Positions 8,195-17,889 of a DNA stretch of 64,000 nucleotides are shown here, piece after piece; position 1 is the first letter of the stretch; the number at the start of each line of letters is the position of its first letter. The notes beneath the pieces are model-generated. The model saw only the letters and a list, made by a program, of their open reading frames with translations. It was not told where the DNA came from and made no database searches. This DNA is from Clostridium estertheticum. Its GTDB lineage: Bacteria; Bacillota; Clostridia; Clostridiales; Clostridiaceae. The translations under genes and the position numbers were made by a program. The DNA lies in the NCBI RefSeq assembly GCF_011065935.2, contig NZ_JAAMNH020000001.1, positions 3,183,001 through 3,247,000 of the forward strand, written 5' to 3'.

Positions 8195-9565
8195 CTATAA
8201 TATTATCATTGCAAGTATCACTGTAGCAACTATTCCACAGCTAACAGGTATAATATTCTTCCGAGCTACATCAAATGGTTCAACCTTGCATATTCCTGCT
8301 GCAGCAACTACACTCCAAGGGATTACGGTACCTCCACCTATCCATACGGTGATGATTTGGCCAAAGGCTGCAATACTTTCTTTATCTATATTAATAGCGT
8401 TAGAAAAGGTGTGAGCTAATGTTCCCACTATTGGAAGTCCTGCGAAGCCTGAACCACTAAGTCCAAGAAGAGTACTTACTGCTGTTTGTATTCCAATGAC
8501 AGAATATTTTGATAGGGGAATGCTACCAGCCACATACATTCCTATATCACTTAAAATACCACTGGCTCCAGCTCCTAATATATCAATAGCTGTGCCTTCA
8601 CTTCCTAAAAAAAAGAAAGCGCCGATAATTATAATTGGTGCAAATATATTTATACCAAAAGTAAACCCACTTTTAATGTATTTAGTAACCTCGCCTAATG
8701 ATGTTTTAAAACCAGTATGAATTATGGATGAAATTATCATTATTATTGCTGCTGTACCACCTATTAAGGCTGTAGATTCTGAACCTTTTAATCCCAATTT
8801 TCTTATCAATATAATATTAATTATAAATGTTAGTGGAGTTGCTATTGCCATTATTTTCACTGCTCTTGACTGTTTTTGTGTTAATTGTTTAGATTCAGTT
8901 ATTTTTGCCTCAAGCCTAATTTCTACATTTTTGTCTTTTCTCATAAGTATAAAGGCCGTAGTAATAGTAACTATACTCATTACACCCCAAAAGGGAATGC
9001 TTTGTTTAATAATTCCTAATGGGCTATCCAAAATTGCGGTCTTAGCAGTTATTGACGGTGCTGCTTGAAGGACGAAGTCACTTGATAAGGCTACCCCATT
9101 GCCGAATATACATAAAACCACTGCAGCCCATACAGGGGATAATCCAGATTTTATTGCTGCAGGCACCATTAATGCACCAATAAAAATCATTGCAGGTGTT
9201 GGCCAAATAAACCATGATATAAAAGTCATTGTAATACCTAGCACAAAAAAAGACATGGTTTTGTTTATCATTAATTTTTTCATAGGTTTTATAATTAGTT
9301 CATCTACACCCATATCAGTTAATGCGCTAGACATTGCATTAACTAATGCAATAACAACAACTACTTCAATAAATTCTTTTCCAGATACCACCAATGCCTT
9401 ATATATAATCTGCACAGCCTTTAGGATATCGCCTGTAAAGATATAACCTATTATTCCAATTCCTAAAATACATGGAAGTATAACATCTTTTTTAAGTGCA
9501 ATTATTACAATAATTATTAGAATGATTAAGATATAGACATAATGAATTGTACCTAAATTAACCAT
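8195..9565 (-). CDS. Membrane permease of the ion-transporter type, substrate unknown
   Basis: 456 residues with about 12 hydrophobic helices. Re-entrant-loop-like glycine/serine/proline-rich segments are seen in both halves: WFIWPTPAMIFIGALMVP and ALSSDFVLQAAPS in the first, GLSGSGFAGLPIVGTLAHTF and WIGGGTVIPWSVVAAAG in the second. This two-fold arrangement resembles the ion-transporter superfamily (dicarboxylate, gluconate and Na+/H+ antiporter relatives). I cannot assign a substrate. It is monocistronic with an AGGAGG ribosome binding site 10 bases before ATG. Confidence 0.7.
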   Translation of the reverse strand: MVNLGTIHYVYILIILIIIVIIALKKDVILPCILGIGIIGYIFTGDILKAVQIIYKALVVSGKEFIEVVVVIALVNAMSSALTDMGVDELIIKPMKKLMINKTMSFFVLGITMTFISWFIWPTPAMIFIGALMVPAAIKSGLSPVWAAVVLCIFGNGVALSSDFVLQAAPSITAKTAILDSPLGIIKQSIPFWGVMSIVTITTAFILMRKDKNVEIRLEAKITESKQLTQKQSRAVKIMAIATPLTFIINIILIRKLGLKGSESTALIGGTAAIIMIISSIIHTGFKTSLGEVTKYIKSGFTFGINIFAPIIIIGAFFFLGSEGTAIDILGAGASGILSDIGMYVAGSIPLSKYSVIGIQTAVSTLLGLSGSGFAGLPIVGTLAHTFSNAINIDKESIAAFGQIITVWIGGGTVIPWSVVAAAGICKVEPFDVARKNIIPVSCGIVATVILAMIIL

Positions 9566-9823
9566 GTGGCTTATTCCTCCTAAGTTTTAGTTTAGTACAT
9601 ATAACTAATTATAAACTCTAGCTACTGAATAGTTATTGCTTTGATGATGTACTAAATTGAGTATATGCAATATTCAAAGAAAATAATCAAGTTCAAATAT
9701 ATTGCATGACTTTAACTATGATTTATGATAAACTTATGTCTAACAAAAAATATCTGACAATATTACGGTATTTTCTAAATTCATAAATCTTATCTATTCA
9801 TAAAGATAAGCAAGGAGGCAAAG

Positions 9824-10096
9824 ATGTTAAAAATTTGGGGGAAATTAATTAATGATAATAGAATTGTTAAGGATGAAGTGTCAACGTGTGAAATAGAAGA
9901 AACTTATCAAGAAAATTTAAAAGCATGCATAACAGAATTATGTTATAAATTTGATATAGCAACACCTTATTGGCTAAAATCAAATATTAATGAATATAAT
10001 AAAAGACATAAAACTAGTTTTGATGAAAATAATTTTATAGAGGAAATTTACTTTGATAAATTTATGATCGAAGAATTGAAAGAAAATGAAAAATAG
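9824..10096 (+). CDS. Hypothetical small protein
   Basis: 90 residues, acidic and soluble, starting MLKIWGKLINDNRIVKD and ending ELKENEK. It has AAGGAGG eight bases before ATG and its own terminator, so it is likely expressed. No recognised domain; the pattern KFDIATPYWLKSNINEYNKRHKTSF suggests a compact alpha-helical fold. Function unknown. Confidence 0.8.
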   Translation: MLKIWGKLINDNRIVKDEVSTCEIEETYQENLKACITELCYKFDIATPYWLKSNINEYNKRHKTSFDENNFIEEIYFDKFMIEELKENEK

Positions 10097-10115
10097 TGCC
10101 CCACAGGCACTATTT
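10091..10115. terminator. Bidirectional terminator between converging genes
   Basis: AAATAGTGCC (10091-10100) and GGCACTATTT (10106-10115) form a perfect 10-bp stem with a 5-nt loop. A T-run follows on the plus side and A-rich sequence lies on the other. It overlaps the stop codon of the 90-residue gene and also faces the end of the response regulator. Confidence 0.85.
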
Positions 10116-10144
10116 TGATTTTTTTTATATTAAAAAAATTATAT

Positions 10145-10834
10145 CTATACTTCAAATCTATAACCAACGCCCCATATAGTTTCAATATATTGGGGATTAG
10201 ATGGATCTATTTCAATTTTTTCTCTGATTTTTCTTATATGAACAGTTACCGTTGGAATATCACCTTGTGAATTAAGTCCCCAAATTCGCTCAAAGAGATC
10301 CTCTTTAGTAAATACTTTGTTTGGATTAGCAGCAAGATATATTAGTAAATCAAATTCCTTGGTGGTGAGAATTACTTCCTTTTCATTTATAAATACTCTT
10401 CTAGAGCTCTTATCCATAGAAAGTCCTCTTATTTCTATTTTGTCACTTTTGGGTTGATTGCCCTCTGTTAATCTTTCAAATCTCGAAATATGTGCCTTAA
10501 CTCTAGCTACTAATTCACTCGGACTAAAGGGTTTTGTCATAAAATCATCTGCACCTAGGCCTAGCCCCCTTATTTTATCAATATCTTCTTTTTTTGCGGA
10601 TACCATGATTATTGGTGTATTTTTGCCCTGCCGTATTTGTCTACATATCTCGAAGCCATCAATCTTAGGAAGCATAAGGTCAAGAACTATTAAATCATAC
10701 TGATCTTGCTTTGCCGCTAGAAGACCTTTATCCCCACTATTTTCAATAACTACTCCAAACCCATTTATTTCAAGATAATCCCTTTCAAGTTCTGCAATAC
10801 TGATATCATCTTCAATAATTAAAACTTTCTTCAT
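10145..10834 (-). CDS. OmpR/PhoB-family response regulator
   Basis: 229 residues. The receiver domain has the acidic pocket IIEDD and phosphoacceptor Asp52 in VLDLMLPKIDG, with the conserved lysine in SAKK. The C-terminal winged helix (about 130-229) contains LTTKEFDLLIYLAANPNKVFTKEDL and TVTVHIRKIREKIE. Its ATG overlaps the kinase stop by the usual ATGA arrangement, so it is translationally coupled. It closes the five-gene run that starts with the adaptor at 15441, and its likely target is that export system. Confidence 0.93.
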   Translation of the reverse strand: MKKVLIIEDDISIAELERDYLEINGFGVVIENSGDKGLLAAKQDQYDLIVLDLMLPKIDGFEICRQIRQGKNTPIIMVSAKKEDIDKIRGLGLGADDFMTKPFSPSELVARVKAHISRFERLTEGNQPKSDKIEIRGLSMDKSSRRVFINEKEVILTTKEFDLLIYLAANPNKVFTKEDLFERIWGLNSQGDIPTVTVHIRKIREKIEIDPSNPQYIETIWGVGYRFEV

Positions 10835-12339
10835 AACATATCACCACTTTTATATTTTTTTAGAGTAAACACCATACTTGTACCCTCACCTTCTACACTA
10901 TGAGCTCTAATATAACCACCATGCTGTTCAATAATTTTTTTAGCTATGGAAAGACCTAAACCACTTCCACCTGTTGAAATATTTCTAGCTGGGTCAACCC
11001 TATAAAACCTATCAAAAATATATGGAAGTGCATCTATAGGGATTCCTTGTCCATTATCTTTAATTTCTACTATAATGCTACTCTCATCCTGATTAATTAT
11101 AATATTTATTTCACCATAAACCTTATCCATATATTTTACAGCATTTTCAATTACATTTATAAATACTCTTTTAAGCTGCTGAACATCTGCAATAACGTAT
11201 ATGGGTTCTACACTTATTGGATGATGATTTATTGTGATGTTTTTCTCCAGTAAATGAAAATATAGTTCTTCTATACAGTCTTCTATATATTGGTATACAT
11301 TTACCTTTGTAAAATTAAATGCAAATTTATTCAAATCCAATTTCGAATATAAAAATAATTCATCAATAAGTTTATCTACATCTGAAGCCTTGGTATATAT
11401 GGTGTTTATATATTTACTAGTCTTCTCTGGAGTATCTGCAACACCATCTCTTATTCCCTCAATGTACCCTTTTATTGCAGTAATAGGCGTTTTTAAATCA
11501 TGAGAGATGTTAGTCATAAGTTCCTTCCTGTTTTCTTCATACTGAAGTTGAACATTTATAGATTTTTTTAGTCTTGCCCTCATTTCCTCAAAAGCAATAC
11601 ATACTTCTCCAATCTCATCCTTTGAATCAGTTGTAATCTGAAAATCTAAATTTCCTTCCTTGATTTCATTAGCTGCAGATTTTAATTTATATAGTGGTTT
11701 TATAATACTTCTGGCTACAATTAAAGTCAGTGTACCATTAGTTAAAATAAGTATCATTATTATGAATATACTTACTGTAATGTGAAACTTATTAAAGGCT
11801 TTTTTTAAAGGCTCTACGTTAGTAGCTAAAAATACACTGCCCTTTCCTTTGTCTTTAAAGTAAAAATCCTGCTGACTTAAAATCAATCCTATTTTTGTAT
11901 TTCTATAGGGAACAGTTATACTTTTTACATACTCACCGAATTTTGGTAAATATTCTTTTGTGTTGAAATCTGAAACTGTGGAGCTAGAATACACTATTTG
12001 GTCATTTTTTCTTACTATTATTCCAGAATTTAGAGCTATCAATTTCTCTTCTAATTTTTTTATATATATTTCATTTTGAAAGTTCTCTGGAACTTCAATA
12101 GAAGTTAGCTTAATGGCTGCAAACAACTTATCTCTTTCATCTATAATTTCACCAAAAGGATAGATTTTTGACTTTACATCATAAGCTGTTTGAGCATCAC
12201 TAAAGTAATATAATCCTGCTAATAAAGCTACCAGTACCGTTAAAATGATTGGTACAATTAGCATTGTTATATAAGATAACACTAATCTTGATTTTATTGA
12301 AGTTCTTATGCTCCTATTTTTACTCATATCTGAGGGCAT
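10831..12339 (-). CDS. Membrane sensor histidine kinase
   Basis: 502 residues. Two membrane helices (about 20-45 and 187-210) flank an extracytoplasmic sensor of about 140 residues. A HAMP linker, a dimerisation domain with phospho-acceptor His280 (NISHDLKTPITA), and an ATPase domain (VIENAVKY, DNGQGIP, GGSGLGLSIAKKI) follow. The large external loop distinguishes it from the short BceS-type kinases. The ATG used gives a 20-nt overlap with the permease; an in-frame ATG at 12327 is an alternative and neither has a strong ribosome binding site. Confidence 0.92.
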   Translation of the reverse strand: MPSDMSKNRSIRTSIKSRLVLSYITMLIVPIILTVLVALLAGLYYFSDAQTAYDVKSKIYPFGEIIDERDKLFAAIKLTSIEVPENFQNEIYIKKLEEKLIALNSGIIVRKNDQIVYSSSTVSDFNTKEYLPKFGEYVKSITVPYRNTKIGLILSQQDFYFKDKGKGSVFLATNVEPLKKAFNKFHITVSIFIIMILILTNGTLTLIVARSIIKPLYKLKSAANEIKEGNLDFQITTDSKDEIGEVCIAFEEMRARLKKSINVQLQYEENRKELMTNISHDLKTPITAIKGYIEGIRDGVADTPEKTSKYINTIYTKASDVDKLIDELFLYSKLDLNKFAFNFTKVNVYQYIEDCIEELYFHLLEKNITINHHPISVEPIYVIADVQQLKRVFINVIENAVKYMDKVYGEINIIINQDESSIIVEIKDNGQGIPIDALPYIFDRFYRVDPARNISTGGSGLGLSIAKKIIEQHGGYIRAHSVEGEGTSMVFTLKKYKSGDML

Positions 12340-13531
12340 CGATTGGATCTAATTGAGCTGCTTTCTTAGCTGGATATATACCAAAGAATACACCAACTGC
12401 GGAAGAAAATAAAATAGATCCAACTATGGCTGTCCAAGATACCACTGGCGTTATTCCAGCAAAACTTCCTATTATCTCTGCCCCAACAATACCCAGGATC
12501 ATGCCAATTATACCTCCTATTAGGGATAAAATAACTGATTCAATTAAAAACTGCATTAGTATTATTCTAGTCGTTGCTCCTACAGCTTTTCTTATTCCTA
12601 TTTCTCGCGTTCGCTCTGTAACTGACACAAGCATTATGTTCATTACACCAATACCACCAACGAGTAGTGATATAGCAGCAACTGCACTTATAAATGCTGT
12701 AAATATTCCAAGAACACTGTTAATTTGCTCAAGCATTGCCAATGCATTGTCTGCTGAATATATTTCTTTTCCTCTGTTATTGTGTCTTGATTCTAACATT
12801 TTTATTGTGCCATTTCCTACGGATTCACCGTTCTCTTGTGAATTTGCTACCACTGTTATGGAACTTATTTTAAATTCCTTGGACTGTAGCGTACTTAAGA
12901 AAGTTACAGGTGCAGTTATTATAATTGGTTTACCAGAATTACCACCTTTTCCAAAAGGTGAAGATATTCCTTTCTCAACACCTACAATAGTCATCTTTTT
13001 CATTAATGTATTTTGACCTATTTTAATACTTTGACCTACCACATCAGAATAACCAAATAAGGTAATCGCATCCGTTTCGTCAATTATTCCTACTGCAGCT
13101 CCTTGTTCATATTCTTTTTCATTAAAATACCTTCCATAAATAATTTCTGTGTTATTTATATATGCAAGATCTGGAGACCCGCCTCTCATAAAAGCATTTT
13201 TACTCTTCTTTTCAGAAAAAACAGTGCCTTGAAGTTGAAAGGCAGGGCTTGCATATTTAATGCTCTCAATCTTTTCTTTTATTTGTTTAACATCTTCTAA
13301 TGTTATATAATCTGTTGATTGTGCATTTTCTCCACTCACTTTAACTGTAACCGAAGAGGCTCCCAATTTATCAAATTCGCCTGTTATAGCCTTTTGTCCA
13401 CCTTGACCAAGAGATACAATTGTTATAACTGAACTTATACCAATTATTATTCCAAGCATAGTGAGGAAAGATCGCATTTTATTAGCCTTTATACTTTCTA
13501 AGGCTGTTTTTATACTTTCAAATATATTCAT
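12320..13531 (-). CDS. MacB/FtsX-type ABC transporter permease
   Basis: 403 residues from the ATG at 13531, which has GGGAG seven bases upstream. An earlier in-frame start would overlap the ATPase gene and lacks this signal. One N-terminal helix (MRSFLTMLGIIIGISSVITIVSLG), a large extracytoplasmic MacB-PCD-like domain of about 230 residues and three C-terminal helices are seen. The motif VTERTREIGIRKAVGAT is diagnostic of the MacB/LolC class. It likely uses energy from the ATPase to drive extrusion of peptides, lipoproteins or antibiotics through the adaptor; the substrate is unknown. Confidence 0.93.
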   Translation of the reverse strand: MNIFESIKTALESIKANKMRSFLTMLGIIIGISSVITIVSLGQGGQKAITGEFDKLGASSVTVKVSGENAQSTDYITLEDVKQIKEKIESIKYASPAFQLQGTVFSEKKSKNAFMRGGSPDLAYINNTEIIYGRYFNEKEYEQGAAVGIIDETDAITLFGYSDVVGQSIKIGQNTLMKKMTIVGVEKGISSPFGKGGNSGKPIIITAPVTFLSTLQSKEFKISSITVVANSQENGESVGNGTIKMLESRHNNRGKEIYSADNALAMLEQINSVLGIFTAFISAVAAISLLVGGIGVMNIMLVSVTERTREIGIRKAVGATTRIILMQFLIESVILSLIGGIIGMILGIVGAEIIGSFAGITPVVSWTAIVGSILFSSAVGVFFGIYPAKKAAQLDPIDALRYE

Positions 13532-13544
13532 CCTTTCACTCCCT

Positions 13545-14237
13545 TTATATAACGATTCTATGCTTAACAATAGAATCTGATACAATTTCACCGTCTCTAA
13601 ACCTTATTATTCTATTTGTATGGTTTGCAATATCAGTTTCATGCGTTACCATGAGGATTGTAGCTCCTTCATTATTCAAATCCTTAAATATCTTCATTAT
13701 ATCTTCTGATGATTTAGAATCAAGGTTTCCTGTAGGTTCATCCGCCATGATCACCGCCGGAGAATTAACTATAGCCCTTGCGATAGCAGCTCTTTGCTTT
13801 TGTCCCCCTGATATTTCATTTGGCAAATGACGTACTCTATCTGATAGCCCTACTTTTTCAAGTGCATAAAGAGCTTTTTCTTTTCGCTGCTTAGCAGGTA
13901 TTCCTGCGTACATCATAGGAAGTTGAACATTGTCAAGTAAGCTAATTCTTGGAATAAGGTTAAATGACTGGAATACAAATCCTATTTCTTTATTTCTAAT
14001 ATAGGCAAGCTCATCACCGCTCAGAATTGAAATATCACGTCCATTTAAAATGTACTTGCCACTATTCATTTTATCAAGACACCCAAGTATATTCATTAAA
14101 GTAGATTTTCCAGAGCCAGAAGCCCCCATTATTGCAGTAAACTCTCCCTTTTCAATTTTAAGATTAATATTTTTAAGGGCTGTAAATTCAAGATCTCCCG
14201 TTTTGTATATTTTTATCAAGTCTTTTACCTCTAACAT
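13545..14237 (-). CDS. MacB/LolD-type ABC transporter ATP-binding protein
   Basis: 230 residues, a single ABC domain. Walker A is GASGSGKST, the Q-loop FVFQSFNLIPRISL, the signature ISGGQKQRAAIARAI and Walker B VIMADEPTGNLD followed by the H-loop VTHE. This is the class that pairs with MacB/FtsX permeases. It lies 13 nt upstream of the permease start and 49 nt downstream of the adaptor, all in one direction. ATG with AAGGAGG upstream. Confidence 0.95.
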   Translation of the reverse strand: MLEVKDLIKIYKTGDLEFTALKNINLKIEKGEFTAIMGASGSGKSTLMNILGCLDKMNSGKYILNGRDISILSGDELAYIRNKEIGFVFQSFNLIPRISLLDNVQLPMMYAGIPAKQRKEKALYALEKVGLSDRVRHLPNEISGGQKQRAAIARAIVNSPAVIMADEPTGNLDSKSSEDIMKIFKDLNNEGATILMVTHETDIANHTNRIIRFRDGEIVSDSIVKHRIVI

Positions 14238-14286
14238 TTATATTCCTCCTTGTATTCCATGGGGTACAAAACAATTATCTTTTACT

Positions 14287-15441
14287 TTAATCCGTTGCCT
14301 CTTTTATAATTGTGCCTTCTTTAATTGAAGTTGAAGGGTTCAAGATAACCTTTTCCTCTTTTTTAATCCCTTTAGTTATTTGAACTTCAGTATCTGACTG
14401 GGATCCAATAGTTACCTGTCTTTCGCGTACAACATTTTCTTCAACAACGTATACTAAATTTTTACCACCTTTTTCTACCTTTAATGCTTCTGAAGGTATT
14501 TTAATAGCACTTGCAACTTTACCTACTAATATGTCTACATCTACATCGAAATCTATCTTTAAATCTGGAGCTTTATCTAAAATAGATATTTCTACTGCTA
14601 AGGTTGTTTCACTTCCGGTTACTCCTACTGATTTATTTGCTGCGGGGTCTATAAATGAAATACTGCCTTTATAGGTTTTATCTCCATTTTTAACGAGTAC
14701 TTCTTGACCAATTTTAACTTTACTTGCATCATATTTTCCAAGGGAGGCGGTTGCTTTTAAGTTTTCTATATCTTGAACTACTACCACTGCCTCCATACCA
14801 TTACCTACTGCACCTTCTATAGCCTTCATTGTTGTTACAACTCCTACACTCGTAGCTACTATTGTGCTTTTATTTTCTGCAAGCTTTTGTTTAGCTGAAT
14901 TTAATGATATTTCTGCAAGCCTTACAGAATTATCTGTTTGTTTTAACTTCTCCGAGGAGATAGGTGTTAAGGCACTCTTTTGTTGTTTTAAACTTTCTAA
15001 TTTTGCTTTTTCCGTTGGATTCAAACTCTTTTCTAATTCAGCAATTTGCTTGGCTAAATCTGCAATTTTGCTTTTGATATCATCATTTTGATTGTACAAA
15101 TCTTCTTTTGCAAGGATTGCATTATCATATTGAATTTGCGCTTGACTAACTGTAGACGTTAAATCTATAGTTTCATAAGTTACTAGGACATCACCTATTT
15201 TCACCTTGTCTCCTACTGCTACATTGACCTTTTTAATTTTAGATTGAAGACCAAAATATTCTTTACTACTTTTTGAATTCACCGTTGCTGTAGTAGATAT
15301 ATAAGATTTAAGTTCTCCTACCTGTACTATTGAGGTTTTTACTGTTGCAATCTTACTAGCATTCTTTTTTTGATTTATAAAAAATGTACCACTTAAAACA
15401 CCTATTACAATTAAGCCATAAATTACTGTTTTCTTTTTCAT
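14287..15441 (-). CDS. MacA/HlyD-like membrane fusion protein of the ABC exporter
   Basis: 384 residues. An N-terminal membrane anchor (YGLIVIGVLSGTFFI) is followed by a split lipoyl/biotinyl-like domain (VGDKVKIGDVLVTYET), a coiled coil from about 100 to 190 rich in leucine, lysine and glutamate, a beta-barrel domain and a C-terminal GVKKEEKV-like segment. Such adaptors work with MacB-type transporters. In a Gram-positive cell it would bridge the membrane and the wall. It is the first gene of the five-gene run, with AAGGAGG before ATG. Confidence 0.9.
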   Translation of the reverse strand: MKKKTVIYGLIVIGVLSGTFFINQKKNASKIATVKTSIVQVGELKSYISTTATVNSKSSKEYFGLQSKIKKVNVAVGDKVKIGDVLVTYETIDLTSTVSQAQIQYDNAILAKEDLYNQNDDIKSKIADLAKQIAELEKSLNPTEKAKLESLKQQKSALTPISSEKLKQTDNSVRLAEISLNSAKQKLAENKSTIVATSVGVVTTMKAIEGAVGNGMEAVVVVQDIENLKATASLGKYDASKVKIGQEVLVKNGDKTYKGSISFIDPAANKSVGVTGSETTLAVEISILDKAPDLKIDFDVDVDILVGKVASAIKIPSEALKVEKGGKNLVYVVEENVVRERQVTIGSQSDTEVQITKGIKKEEKVILNPSTSIKEGTIIKEATD

Positions 15442-15679
15442 TATTATTCCTCCTTATTTGCTTCTGCTTATAGATAACAATTTTCAAGTGCTATCTATCT
15501 TATATTTATATAGTTAAGATAATACTCGCTAATTTTATCATTCTAAACAACACGTAATATTTATATTATACAATACTGTTATAAACTCTTTCTAAAGCAT
15601 TTCTTAAATTTTTCTAAAATATACATAAAAAACTAAAATATAATTAATCTTAAAAAAAAAATGACAATTGCATAAAAAT

Positions 15680-15709
15680 AGCAGTAGAACCTAATAATGT
15701 TCCACTGCT
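15680..15709 (-). terminator. Terminator of the ttcA-like gene
   Basis: AGCAGTAGAAC (15680-15690) pairs with GTTCCACTGCT (15699-15709) with one mismatch around an 8-nt loop, followed on the minus strand by a U5 run. Confidence 0.8.
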
Positions 15710-15714
15710 GCTTA

Positions 15715-16599
15715 TTAATCTTCATCCTCATCTTCATTTTTATCATAAAAATCTAAATATGAATAATTTTCTCCGCTCTTTTGCCAACCTAAAATAGAAT
15801 CCATATTTACATTATGTGCCGCTCTAAAAATAGATTTATCAACATCATTAAAATTCTTCTTTAATTCTTTAACTAAATCTTTAATTTCATGGCGCTTGTT
15901 TCCTATCTTTTTAGCTGCAACCATACAGGCACAATTAAGTGGCCAAATACCATTGGTTTTAGTAAAATCTTCAATATATTGTTCTTCAATGTAATATAGA
16001 GGACGTATTAATTCCATTCCCTTAAAATTTTGTGCTTTTAATTTTGGAAGCATAGTCTTAAAATTCCCTGAATAAAGAATATTTAACATAGTGGTTTCAA
16101 CTACATCATTAAAATGGTGGCCAAGGGCAAGTTTATTACATCCCAGTTCTTTTGCCTTTGCATATAATGCTCCCCGACGCATTTTAGCGCACATGTAACA
16201 AGGATAATCCTTTGCTATCTTATCAATTATATGGAAAACACTTGATTCAAATATTTTAACCGGGATATTTAAATGGTTACAATTATCAATTAATAATTCC
16301 TTTATATTTTCATGATAACCAGGATCCATTGCAATAAATTCTAATTCAAAATTAACGCTGCCGTAATGTTGTAACTCTTGAAATAATTTAGCCATTATTA
16401 GACTATCCTTACCACCAGAGATAGCCACCGCGATTTTATCCCCCTCTTTAACTAACTTATAATCCACTATAGCTTTAGTGAATTTAGTCCAGATAGGTCT
16501 TCTATAGGTTGTAATAAGACTACGTTCTATTTCAGCTACTGGCTTTCTTTCATTAAATGGAACTCGTATTTCACAACCTTCTCCTGCAATACCGCTCAT
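15715..16599 (-). CDS. ttcA: tRNA 2-thiocytidine synthetase-type PP-loop protein (TtcA family)
   Basis: 294 residues. The PP-loop ATP-binding motif SGGKDS is at residues 61-66. The iron-sulfur ligands expected for TtcA/TtuA enzymes are present: CxxC at 134/137 (YPCYMC) and a third cysteine at 223 or 225 (LNCACM). Family members activate a tRNA base with ATP and insert sulfur, C32 in the case of TtcA. The highly acidic tail (DKNEDEDED) is unusual but harmless. TtuA-like specificity cannot be excluded from sequence alone. ATG with GAGGGGTGA upstream; own terminator. Confidence 0.87.
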   Translation of the reverse strand: MSGIAGEGCEIRVPFNERKPVAEIERSLITTYRRPIWTKFTKAIVDYKLVKEGDKIAVAISGGKDSLIMAKLFQELQHYGSVNFELEFIAMDPGYHENIKELLIDNCNHLNIPVKIFESSVFHIIDKIAKDYPCYMCAKMRRGALYAKAKELGCNKLALGHHFNDVVETTMLNILYSGNFKTMLPKLKAQNFKGMELIRPLYYIEEQYIEDFTKTNGIWPLNCACMVAAKKIGNKRHEIKDLVKELKKNFNDVDKSIFRAAHNVNMDSILGWQKSGENYSYLDFYDKNEDEDED

Positions 16600-16693
16600 A
16601 AAATCACCCCTCTTTTACATTAGAATATTATAACATATTTAAGAAGAGTTTGTCTTTGAAAAGTGTAATGGAAATTACATGATTTTTTATTCC

Positions 16694-17746
16694 CTAATTT
16701 TTTAATGTGAATGCTGCATCTGTGATTTTAAAATTATTCTTTAAACCAGGGGTAATGTATACTTGCTTGTCTTTAGTTATAAAGATAGCTTCTACTCCCG
16801 GCATTGTATTTATAAATTTCATTCCATCTTCAAGTCCCAATGAAAATACGCTAGTAGAAAGAGCATCTCCATCAATTGATTTTGTACTTACTATGGACAC
16901 TCCTGCTATAGAATTATCACAAGGGTACCCTGTGCTAGTGCTTAATATATGGTGATATTTCTTACCATCTTTCTCAAAATACCTTTCATAAATGCCGGAA
17001 GTTACAATGGATTTATTTTCTACTTCGATCATTCCAATAATATCACCTCTTTGCGTAAAAGGATCTTGAATTCCTATTTTCCAAGGAGTTCCAGTAACAT
17101 TTTTACCCATAGCAAATACATTACCACCAAGATTTATAATAGCATGTTCTACGTCATTTTCTTTTAGAACTTGTGATACTTCATCCGCAGTGTATCCTTT
17201 AGCTATAGCACCTAAATCTATAATCATACCTTTATTTTTAAGAAATGCTGTTTTGTTTTTTTCATCTAATATTAAATTTTTGTAACCTATTAGTGCTTTT
17301 TTTACTTGAATTTCTTCTTTTGAAGGCACTCTTGCTGCATCAGTACCTATTCCCCATAATTTCACAAGAGGTCCAACAGTTATATCCATTTTCCCATCTG
17401 TTAATGCTGCGAATTTTAAACCCTCTTTAAGAACTTCCATGGTTCCATCGGAAATTTTAATTGGTTTTTCTCCAGCTGCATTATTTATATCTATAACCTC
17501 ACTTTTTTCTTTATTTATGCTCATTGTATTTTCGACTTCGCCAATTCGTTTGAAAGCCTTATCTAGTACTTTAGTAGAAGATTTATCATAAATTTTAATG
17601 GTACAAACAGTTCCCATTAAAAACTCAGTACCGGAAATTGGTTCCACTGGTTCTACAACTTTTTTAGAGCAAGCAGTTAGCATTATGGCTAGGATAGTAA
17701 ACGTTGCAATAACCTTAATTTTTTTATTTTTTAATGAAAAAATCAT
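16694..17746 (-). CDS. apbE: FAD:protein FMN transferase ApbE (lipoprotein)
   Basis: 350 residues with a signal peptide and lipobox L-T-A-C (Cys26), so it acts outside the membrane. The ApbE core includes GTEFLMGTVCTIKIY, IDLGAIAKGYTADEV, INLGGNVFAMG and the Mg/FAD-binding end SIDGDALSTSVFSLGLEDGM. ApbE takes FMN from FAD and attaches it to a threonine in exported flavoproteins. The next upstream gene on the same strand encodes an FMN-bind lipoprotein, a likely substrate. ATG with AAGAGGTG upstream. Confidence 0.94.
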   Translation of the reverse strand: MIFSLKNKKIKVIATFTILAIMLTACSKKVVEPVEPISGTEFLMGTVCTIKIYDKSSTKVLDKAFKRIGEVENTMSINKEKSEVIDINNAAGEKPIKISDGTMEVLKEGLKFAALTDGKMDITVGPLVKLWGIGTDAARVPSKEEIQVKKALIGYKNLILDEKNKTAFLKNKGMIIDLGAIAKGYTADEVSQVLKENDVEHAIINLGGNVFAMGKNVTGTPWKIGIQDPFTQRGDIIGMIEVENKSIVTSGIYERYFEKDGKKYHHILSTSTGYPCDNSIAGVSIVSTKSIDGDALSTSVFSLGLEDGMKFINTMPGVEAIFITKDKQVYITPGLKNNFKITDAAFTLKN

Positions 17747-17840
17747 AATTATACACCTCTTATTTTCATTTAATCATTTTTTTTGGAATGACTATTATAG
17801 TTTTAAATGTTTTAATTATAATAAATCTTTTCTACAACAA

Positions 17841-17872
17841 GAAGGACTTTAGACCTAAGTCTAAAGTCCTTC
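17841..17872 (-). terminator. Hairpin between the FMN-bind lipoprotein gene and apbE
   Basis: A perfect 14-bp stem, GAAGGACTTTAGAC (17841-17854) with its complement at 17859-17872 and a CTAA loop. The U-run behind it is poor on the minus strand, so it may reduce rather than stop read-through into apbE. Confidence 0.7.
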
Positions 17873-17889
17873 TTAATTTAATTATTATA

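Noticed and set aside
13532..13591. N-terminal extension of the MacB-like permease
   Set aside because: It overlaps the ATPase gene and has no ribosome binding site, while the ATG at 13531 has a good one.
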